The notes beneath the pieces are model-generated. The model worked only from the letters and a program-made list of their open reading frames with translations. It was not told where the DNA came from and did not search any database. From NCBI GenBank assembly GCA_014925825.1, contig JACGCK010000561.1, positions 1 through 14,650 of the forward strand: a DNA stretch of 14,650 bases, given 5' to 3'. The DNA is from Pholiota molesta (taxonomy: Eukaryota; Basidiomycota; Agaricomycetes; Agaricales; Strophariaceae). Positions 7,874 through 14,650 of this stretch are shown piece after piece. A program made the position numbers and the translations under genes. Positions within the stretch are counted from its first letter, which is position 1, and each line of letters begins with the position of its first letter.

Positions 7874-10027
7874 TCAATCAAGATCCATCATCATATCCGT
7901 CTCCCCTTGAAAATCTTCCTTGGCTGACATTGGGACATCCCTGAAGGGATTTTTCGGGACCATATCGCGAGCGAGGATGACGTTTGGTGGCAAGATTGTG
8001 GTACGACGGATGAACGAGGCCCCAGCATCCGATTTCTGGATTGATATGCTCCGCAAGCCTATACTTGTACAGCCTACGACATCGCCTAGGTCTTTGGGGG
8101 CGCGGGTTTGGGTTTCGAAATTCTCGGCGTTCATCGCGTTCATAGAATCTGGCAGGAACTGAACGTCAGGCGGAGGGACATGCAATTGTACATTGCCACA
8201 TATGTCTTCCTCGGCGAGGGCCAGCCTGAGATCATATGCGACCCGAGCCAGGTTGGTGAGTACTGGAAGAAGTATATCTTCACGGTATTCCGTCTCCATG
8301 TTGGGAGCTGGTACGATCTGGAGGAGGTCGTCTAGAATTTGGATGGCCCATGTCCTGATATCCGGTGAGGAATCCGAGCTGTTAGACGCAATTTTAAAAG
8401 CTTGGAACTCGATTGTGCCTTCAAAATGCGTGATGCGGAAAATCAGAATAGCGCACTTCCTTCAGAAAGAGAACAGACCTTTAAAGGATGATTTCCGCGA
8501 CGCCAATGCAGTCAGGAATAGTTCTGCGAAGGACTGCTGCTTGGGATACCAAGCTTCAATGATCGCATGACACCAGTCAATCAAGAACATCTGGATGATG
8601 GATTGAAGCATCCAAGGCTGATTCCATCCTTCTTTGCGCATGCGAGAGGTAACCCACTCCCCAAATACCACTTTAGCGCGCTCGACATTTCCAGACCACG
8701 TTTGGGAGTCGGGTGAAAAAAACAAAGGCGTGAAGTTGCTGGCCGCATCGAGAATTGCTTTGTTGAGCGTCGAGACTGTATCGACAATTTCGGCACTGAA
8801 ACTAGTATTGGGCTTGGTGTTTTTGCCGCGTCTGATTTGATGACCGGAGCTGTCCCCCATATTCTGCGGTTCCAGCGTTCGTGCAGCGTGATGTAGCATG
8901 CGTATGCGACGTTCGGAGGCGAATACCTTGTGTATCATCGTGTCCATTCTGCCTCGCCAGGTCTCTTTCTCTTTCTCCAAGGAGGCTAGTTGAACTTGCG
9001 TCTCCTGGAGGGTCGATGTTTTGAGCTCTAGCAGGGATTTGATTTGTGTTATTTCGGCTTCATACGCTCGATTTTTATCTTGCTCGGGCTTGATTTCCTT
9101 GTAGATGGCCTGAGAAAAGGCACGGTACTTTTTCATGTGTTCCTCCGCTTTGTTCTTTTCTTCTGTCAGGGTAATGATTTGTGATTTCGCATCCGCAAGT
9201 CTGATTTCTAGGCTGTGGTTTTCATGACGGCTATCCCGGAACGATTTGTCCAATTTCTTGTGTTTGGCGCCTAGTTCTTGTGAGCGTGTTTTCGTATCCC
9301 TGAGCTCAGAGGTGGTCGTTTCTAGTTTGCGCTTCGTGTCCTCGAGATCGTCCTTGAGACGTTTCTTTTCCTTGTTCGCCGAAAGTAGATCCTCTTTCAC
9401 TTGAGTATACGCCTCAAGTTCTGACTGAATGGACTCGTACTGTCGCTTCGCGTCTCGCAATTGATCCTTGACCCGTTGATTTTCTTCATCCTGCCGATGT
9501 ACCTGCTGCTTCAGAGCATGCTTTTCTTTCGTCGCTTGGAGGAGATCCAGTTTGACTTGATCAAGCACTAGCTGAACATGGCTGATCCTCTGTTCCAAGA
9601 TCTGTTTATCCCTGGCTAGACGCTGATACGGTAGTGGCGGTTGATCCAAATCAGGCTCCTTTGTTGGGGTTCAGAAGCAGAGCGAAGCACATGGGGAGTA
9701 TATTTCGTAGTATCTGGAAGCGGGGCTGAGGCTGAGGAAAGTTCTCTGGCATGAGTCCCTTCTTGAAAAACTGTCAGATAAATTTCAAAACCACCGGGTG
9801 AAAGCTCACATACTGTTCGTATTGACACCGACATGGTTCAAGGTTTGCGCAGAACCGGTAGCTGATGGACTGAGAGGTGCATCATCCTTCGATACATCCG
9901 AAAGGATTTGCGCAATCGACTGAGGCTCGCTTGCACTCTGACCGTCGGCGTTGGAGGTTTTTCGAGACTTTTGTGATGAGAATGAGAATCCGCTCAGAAC
10001 ACGACGTAAGCCTTCTTTAGGTGGCAT
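7874..10027 (-). CDS. Coiled-coil protein of unknown function, about 660 aa, four exons
   Basis: I do not recognise a named family. Exons on minus: 10027-9814, 9770-9691, 9622-8479, 8418-7874; introns are 43, 68 and 60 bp with GT..AG ends, and the phases all agree. The N-terminus (MPPKEGLRRVLSGFSF, then a Ser-rich stretch) is basic then low-complexity. Residues about 99-325 form a long charged coiled coil (RLARDKQILEQRISHVQ to ETWRGRMDTMIHKV). The C-terminal 330 residues look globular (TSFSAEIVDTVSTLNKAI; WGSNV-like SGNVERAKVVFGEWV; MLQSIIQMFLIDWCHAIIEA; IRTWAIQILDDLLQIV). This build suits a scaffold or tether, but that is a guess from shape only. ATG 10027 is the only ATG in the opening frame; an upstream out-of-frame ATG at 10043 overlaps it. 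The first two joins are less certain than the rest. Confidence 0.7.
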
Positions 10028-10265
10028 TCCAGTCTTGACATGGTGCAAAAGCGCCTTTACAATCACGAACGGTGGTTTGCAGGGTCGTAATAATACTGCA
10101 TGTCATTTGTTCTCCCATGGGCCATGAGGCGGTTCAATGCAATTCAATGTCACAATTGGGTGCTGTTCACTGCCCTAGGTGGAATTTGTATTAAAACTCC
10201 GCTGCGCCGACACATTCACCATGAGCGCTTATTCGTGTAAAATTATCTGGCATTTACATTTACCA
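10028..10265. promoter_or_regulatory. Spacer between coiled-coil gene start and DUF4139 gene end
   Basis: About 240 bp; it should hold the promoter and 5' UTR of the coiled-coil gene (minus) and the 3' end of the DUF4139 gene (minus). It contains one copy of the dispersed 50-bp repeat (10186-10234). No gene is seen. Confidence 0.4.
10186..10234 (+). repeat. Dispersed repeat of about 50 bp, copy A
   Basis: It begins TTGTATTAAAACTCCGCTGC and ends in AGCGCTTATTC. It matches 12842-12893 in the same orientation, with two mismatches and a few single-base insertions. The first 36 bases differ at two positions only. The origin is unknown: it could be a fragment of a transposon or a duplicated regulatory segment. 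Confidence 0.75.
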
Positions 10266-12479
10266 CTAAAGACCCTTGCAGTGCTCAAGACCCTTCTGCT
10301 TTTCATTGCTTTTCATCGATATATCAATACAAAAACACAGAATAGAAACTACCCAACAAATTTCATAATCCGTAAACTGGAGGCGTTCCGGAAACGATAC
10401 TTCATACTTCAGAGCGAGAGTTACGCTCTCCTGCGGAGCCAAAGACACAATCCATCTCACCCGCCCATTCTTCCCCACCGTCTCCTGATCCACATCTGGA
10501 TCGTCGATGCCATCCCATTGAGCCACAATATTACCTTTCGAAGACTGATTTGGCAGGAGGACGCGCATGATCTTTTGCCTACTGCTTGCCATCTTGGTAC
10601 CTTTCGTACTGTGACTGTCCGCGTCACCGTCAGCTGCAGTAGAATCCTTTCGTGCTAGAGCATCAGCACTTGGAGGAGACAACGACGGGCTGAGCAGCTT
10701 GATTTCAATCCGTTCATCCTGCGAAACAGGTATCGAATCAATGACTTTCAGATTCTTGATGGCAGTAGACTTTGTGTTGGCGAGCGTAATGCGGTGTGCA
10801 TAGGTGGTGCTACTGGATTTTTTCACAAAGCCCGTTTGTGTGGCCTTCTTCTCTCGAGGATGATAGGTGACACGGATGGAGCGGTCCAATCTGTTGAATT
10901 AAGGCACGTTAGGCGGTAATGAGAGCTGAATTCGAAATATGATTACGGACCCTAGAGAGCAGTCAAATGTCTCTTCCGGACTGACTGAGGGCATGGTAGT
11001 GGTAGCAATGAAGCTCTTATCGACGTAAACATTCGCAGGACCTGGAATGAACATATATTCCGATTCATTCTTAATCTTTGCCTGCCCACCAACTGGATGA
11101 GTTCCGATTCAGTGTATATCAAGAGCGCAACTACCTTCATGTATATCTTCGCATCCACTTGGGAATGGTATACCACAGCAGAGGTGCCTCGAATTCCAAT
11201 GTTGCAATAGTAACGTTATGCTTAAGTGAATCGCTGGGTACGCTTATGTAGCCAGGGATTTCGAACGTGGCTGCGACACCTCCTTGTTCGACGATTCAAC
11301 CAACATACGGCCCATTGCTTGACGCCGGGTAGCTTCCGGAGACCATGACCGAGATACTGAACGACGACGATGTCTGGGCGATCGACTTCTAGAGCGCGAT
11401 CGGGACCTAGCCATCATTACCATCTGCGGCATGGGCGGTGCATAAGTCATGCCTGGTTGTACTATATTGCTGGGGCAGTTGAAGAGACTCCAACGTTCCA
11501 GGCAGAAGTTCCGGGGAGTTTAGTCCAAATGTAGGATTCGTAGTTTCCAACGTCAGAGGAACGCCTTCCAGGACTAGATTATTTTGAGACACGCTGATTC
11601 TCTAAGACTTGTAGGACTTACCTCTCCTGTGTTCTGCGTGATAACGCTTTGTAGGAAATAGTGATGTTCTTCCCTTGCCTCGCTGTATCAGCGCGAATAT
11701 CGTAACTCGCTGACCAGTCGGCATTAGTGACCACTACGGATATGCGTGAGAGGGCGTCGATTGTGAGCCAAGAGTAAAATGCTCGCCATATTGTATCTTG
11801 ATTTCTACATCTTCGCTAGCTTCGGCCCAAAGATTGACAGCAACTTGCCATGTTTGTTGCAGGGCGACGCTTTCAGACGCCTTTAGTTTTTCTATTCCAG
11901 CCTGCAGCGTTAGCTCCGACAACTCCTTCTCAAGGTCCAGGATCCGAAGATCAAACTTGCGCGAGAGTGTCTCGTGGCTGTCGAGTATGGCTGCGAACTT
12001 GTCCATCCCGACTTCATTCGCCTTGACCGATCCCAAATAAGTGGTCAGAGCGCGGCGTGCCTCTTCGACACTCTGGGTCGCTTTTTTAATTTCTTCTCGC
12101 CTCCGTCCTAACGGGTTTCCGGCATGGGCAACTACATGCTCATGTTGCAAGATGAATTGATCCTGGGGAGTCCAAGATATCGCGACATCATGGATGGAAG
12201 CTTGTCCTCGACCTTCTACTCTATCCAAAATATCAGCGAAAGATAATCTTAATACCGTAGTGTCGAGTCGAGAACCTACCTGACAGTGTCTTCTTGGAGC
12301 GAGCTGGGAAGTCCGAGAATAACGACTTGGTTTTGGCCTTTCTTGACAGGAAAGATAAATTGTCGGGTGACCTCTGCACGACCACTATACAGGTTGACGT
12401 TGGAGATCTTGCTGCATTGGGAGGAAACTAGAGATATCGTGTTAATTCCTATCGTGTTAATTCCTGCCTCTGAAGCCAT
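10266..12479 (-). CDS. DUF4140/DUF4139 (MuiA-like) family protein, about 647 aa, six exons, five apparent frameshifts
   Basis: Function is unknown; the family is named after bacterial mucoidy inhibitor A and is common in Agaricomycetes. Exons on minus: 12479-12280, 12220-11787, 11733-11622, 11573-11135, 11081-10951, 10890-10266. DUF4140 is the N-terminal part (NVNLYSGRAEVTRQF, GLPSSLQEDTVRVEGRG), followed by a coiled-coil stretch (SVEEARRALTTYL to ELTLQAGIEKLKASE) and the DUF4139 part (YVVTNADWSASYDIRAD, GVPLTLETTNPTFGL, FIPGPANVYVDKSFIATT, EETFDCSLGLDRSIRVTYHP, WIVSLAPQESVTLALKYEV). A Ser-Arg tract sits in the middle. Intron 2 uses a GC donor. The frame must change at about 11642 (base missing before ITQNTGE), 11562 (missing in SW-GVP), 11492 (extra T before WSLF), 11273 (before ATFEIPG) and 11160 (missing G in PKVDAK). 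The net total is 648 codons. Either sequence errors or a young pseudogene. The C-terminal 30 residues are uncertain. Confidence 0.8.
11336..11411 (-). other. Ser-Arg (RS) tract within the DUF4139 protein
   Basis: The frame reads ARSRSRSRSRSPRHRRRS then VSRSWSPE, an RS-domain-like low-complexity segment between two parts of the DUF4139 region. RS tracts are usually phosphorylated by SRPK/CLK kinases and are associated with nuclear or RNA-binding proteins; any such role here is inference. Confidence 0.7.
11734..11786 (-). other. Probable GC-AG intron in the DUF4139 gene
   Basis: Removing 11786-11734 joins KIQY to VVTNADWSASYDIRAD in frame, as the family expects. The donor reads GCGAGC, one base away from the good fungal donor GTGAGC; the acceptor is CCGTAG. 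Without splicing the frame stops inside this segment. Confidence 0.65.
12435..12464. repeat. 15-bp tandem duplication in first exon of the DUF4139 gene
   Basis: TATCGTGTTAATTCC occurs twice in tandem (12435-12449, 12450-12464). On minus it encodes GINTIGINTI close to the N-terminus, an in-frame repeat of five codons. Confidence 0.9.
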
Positions 12480-12978
12480 CCTGGATTGCCTGGCGGACGT
12501 CTGGATTGTGAAGAGGAGGAGGTTGAAACCACGTCGGGGTCAGGCTGTATAAGCGCTGATTCAATCGCACTCCTCGATTCAAGTACGTGAAACCGGTGTA
12601 ATTTGAGTGTACATAGTCGGAAATTGAACAGTGGGAACGAGGCAAGTCCGTAAATGCCTTGTACTTGAGCGCGCGGCATTTGCGCGGCAGTTACCACTCG
12701 GTTACCACTGATCATGAGTTCCGTAGATTCATACGGGCAAAAAAGAGAGCCCTCAGAGTCAAAAAAACAACGGACGTTACGTATCATCACCGCTGGAGAG
12801 GACAAGGGAGCTACCATGTTGCCGCCGTGGGTTGAAAAGAATTGTATTAAAACTCCGCTGCGTCGACAGATTCACCACTGCAAGCGCTTATTCTTGACTT
12901 TTAGCAAAGTTTTGGCTTCTGTTATTCGACTTCTTGTATACCGCATGATACTCCAATAATCTCGCTTTGTTCTCCAAC
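12480..12978. promoter_or_regulatory. Shared head-to-head upstream region of DUF4139 gene and SLM3
   Basis: About 500 bp separates the ATG of the minus gene (12479) from that of the plus gene (12979), so it should act as a bidirectional promoter. A long minus frame (to 12817) runs through it but shows no conserved motif and only overlaps the DUF4139 start in another frame. The 50-bp repeat copy B sits at 12842-12893. No clear TATA box is seen. Confidence 0.45.
12842..12893 (+). repeat. Dispersed repeat of about 50 bp, copy B
   Basis: Same sequence and orientation as 10186-10234 (see there), located about 90 bp before the SLM3 start. Together the two copies bracket the whole DUF4139 gene. Confidence 0.75.
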
Positions 12979-14595
12979 ATGTTGCACCTATCTAGAACTT
13001 ACTTTCGTCGAGGTATTCAAGCATACTTTACTCGAAGATTTGCTTCCCATGCGACAGGACGGTGCCCAAGAAAGGAGAAAGAGGTCAGTAGGAATGTCTT
13101 TCAAACGAACTCAGTCTGACTGCGCTTAGTTGTCGTTGGGATGTCAGGCGGTGTGGATTCCTCCGGTGACTGCACTGCTACTGGCCCAAAAAGTATGCAC
13201 TATGGATTGTGAAGCCGTCTTTCTTACCTACCGGTGTTCACTAGGACTACGATCTTTCCGCCATTTATATGCGGAACTGGGATACGAGAGACGAATTCGC
13301 CAATGACAAAGGATGCGAATGGGAGAAAGATTGGGAGGATGTCCAACGTGTGTGCAAACAACTCGATCTCCCATGCGAATTGGTATGTCAGTTGAATGAC
13401 AGCCGTCTTATCCTTCTAACGGCTTCAGAACTAGATTGATCTATCACAACAATATTGGAACCGGGTGTTCGAGCCGTCCTTACGCGACTGGGAGTCAGGC
13501 CTCTCTCCGAATCCTGATGTATGGTGCAATAAGTGAGTTTTTTCTTGCACATGCACCGTCTTTTATATCATCTTCTCAGAGAAATAAAGTTTGGTGCGCT
13601 GTTAGAAAGGTTGCCTCAACATCCTGGAACCTATCAGAATGCTTGGTTTGCGACGGGTAAATGGCTCCCTTTCGCCGTGAAGCTACTTCTAACATCTAAT
13701 GACACGGTTTCAGGTCACTACGCTTCCAAATCGTGGTCGATTCTCCTGATAGTCCTCGTCCCAAACTTATCCGACCAGTCGATTCATCCAAAGACCAAAC
13801 ATATTTCATGTCTGCAATATCCGAAGCGGGCCTTCGACGTGCCCTCTTTCCTATTGGACATCTGACGAAACCCGAAGTCAGAGAGATAGCAAAGCAACAC
13901 AAATTAGCCACTGCAGAACGTCGAGACAGTGTCGGGATCTGTTTCGTAGGCAAAAAGTCTAAATTTAATGGCTTCCTCGTAAGTTTCCCTAAGCCTTAAA
14001 CACGGTTTGACACCCGCTATTGATTTAGCTTCGTATATCACACCCAATCCCGGCCCAATTGTTGATAAACTGACTGGAAAGGTTGTTGGAAAACACTCGG
14101 GGTTGTGGAATTACACCCTTGGCCAGAACGCGGGTACCAGGCATGGAACAGAGAATGTTTGTCGGGGGTAAAGATGTGGAGACCAACACAATATACCTTG
14201 TCGCCGGAAGGTCAGCAAAATCCCCTGAGCTTCAATGCATTTCTCATTGATTTGCTCACAGCACCCACGAATCTCTGTATTCTCATACCCTTCGCGTACG
14301 CGACTTTGGTTGGATATGGAGAGACGCTCCTCCTGCTGGGATCGACCTACCCGAAGGGGCGCGTCTACACCTCCAACACCGCTACCGCATGGAGTCAACT
14401 CCATGTATAGTTCGCAGGTATGTGAAAAATGATTTTTGCGTCGTCCTGCATGCTAATGCTATATAAAGAGCCGAAGATGGCGATTTGACCATCGAATGTG
14501 AAAACCCACAGCACGCTGTGACGCCTGGCCAGGTAGCAGCTCTTTGGGATGGCGATTGGTGTTTAGGCTCGGGCGTCATCATTTCAGCATCATAA
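12979..14595 (+). CDS. SLM3: Mitochondrial tRNA-specific 2-thiouridylase (MnmA/MTU1 family), about 404 aa, nine exons, 3-4 apparent frameshifts
   Basis: The enzyme uses ATP and a persulfide relay to make 2-thiouridine at wobble U34 of mitochondrial Lys, Glu and Gln tRNAs. Exons: 12979-13087, 13130-13192, 13245-13382, 13435-13532, 13580-13656, 13714-13978, 14029-14210, 14262-14417, 14469-14595. The N-terminus (MLHLSRTYFRRGIQAYFTRR) is Arg-rich with no acidic residue, like a mitochondrial presequence. Motifs: PP-loop SGGVDSS (42-48), AIYMRNWD, NPDVWCNK with the first active-site Cys, WFATGHY, KDQTYF, LFPIGHLTKPEVR, and DSVGICF with the second active-site Cys; then the tRNA-binding and C-terminal barrel parts (GLWNYTLGQ, ENPQHAVTPGQVAALW). 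Frame breaks: extra G near 13165 just after the PP-loop; a loss near 13722 after TGHYA; one missing base at the 14029 acceptor (a donor at 13983 would avoid it); and near 14155 in TEN-FVGG. Motifs are otherwise intact. Confidence 0.88.
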
Positions 14596-14650
14596 CGCTG
14601 CGTTCGTATCCAACACGTCACCACTCAGTGTATTTTACCCTATATTGTTC
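14596..14650 (+). other. 3' flank of SLM3
   Basis: Fifty-five bases after the stop codon, to the window edge. No feature is seen beyond a likely 3' UTR. Confidence 0.3.

Noticed and set aside
9623..9690. Start of the coiled-coil protein within 9616-9660
   Set aside because: The apparent start is TTG inside what reads as a phase-0 intron; two upstream exons join cleanly to the coiled coil instead.
10179..10658. 159-codon plus-strand frame
   Set aside because: Runs antisense through the conserved last exon of the DUF4139 gene and shows no domain of its own.
12449..12817. Minus-strand 122-codon reading frame before the DUF4139 gene
   Set aside because: It overlaps the DUF4139 start in another frame, has no familiar motif, and the conserved DUF4140 sequence begins properly from ATG 12479.
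13084..13129. Possible frameshift at the first SLM3 splice junction
   Set aside because: Using the donor at 13088 (GTAGGA) instead of 13084 gives the correct phase for VVGMSGGVDSS, so no indel is needed.
13383..13434. In-frame TAG after the third SLM3 intron
   Set aside because: The stop disappears when the acceptor CTAG at 13431-13434 is used; IDLSQQYWN then follows in frame.
1..14650. CRISPR arrays, tRNA or rRNA genes, bacterial operon signals
   Set aside because: No regularly spaced repeats, no tRNA-like cloverleaf and no rRNA core seen; pervasive short introns show that the DNA is fungal nuclear.

Overview
The window looks like nuclear DNA of a basidiomycete fungus (Agaricomycete-like). 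Every gene I can follow is broken by many short introns of about 42-68 bp with GT..AG ends, gene spacing is compact, and the protein types are typical of mushroom-forming fungi: an F-box/LRR-like protein, a HARBI1-like DUF8040 protein, a BED-finger hAT transposase, a DUF4140/DUF4139 protein, and the mitochondrial tRNA 2-thiouridylase. No database search was possible, so all family names rest on motifs read by eye.

Region 1 (1-5730) is a nest of mobile DNA. A minus-strand HARBI1-like (Harbinger/PIF-type, DUF8040) gene starts at 5730 and runs off the left edge of the window. It is split by a 5,301-bp hAT element (136-5436), which is flanked by a perfect 8-bp target duplication AGTAGTAC and has imperfect TIRs starting TAGTGATGT. 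The element carries a 14-exon transposase gene (405-3759, plus strand) with the BED finger and the main hAT motifs present but one apparent frameshift. Its non-coding 3' half contains a second, non-autonomous hAT-like element (4313-5127, 815 bp) with a different TIR (CAAGGGGGTGC) and its own perfect 8-bp duplication TCGATAAC. The order of events is therefore host or Harbinger-type gene, then hAT, then MITE.

Region 2 (5731-10027) is ordinary genic DNA. It holds an F-box-like protein gene on plus (6428-7729, one intron) that converges on a coiled-coil protein gene on minus (7874-10027, four exons). Both read cleanly without frameshifts.

Region 3 (10266-14595) holds a DUF4140/DUF4139 (MuiA-like) gene on minus, head to head with SLM3/MTU1 on plus, with a shared 500-bp upstream region. 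Both can be followed end to end by their splice sites and conserved motifs, yet the DUF4139 gene needs five small indel corrections and SLM3 three to four. Damage is almost entirely indels (mostly in short homopolymers), conserved residues are kept, and neighbouring genes are clean. This could be locally poor base calling or assembly, or recent pseudogenisation; the sequence alone cannot decide. A diverged repeat of about 50 bp occurs on both sides of the DUF4139 gene.

I found no RNA genes, CRISPR arrays or bacterial-type operons. I saw no convincing new multi-gene system; the most interesting material is the nested transposon insertion with both target duplications intact and the cluster of indels in two adjacent conserved genes.
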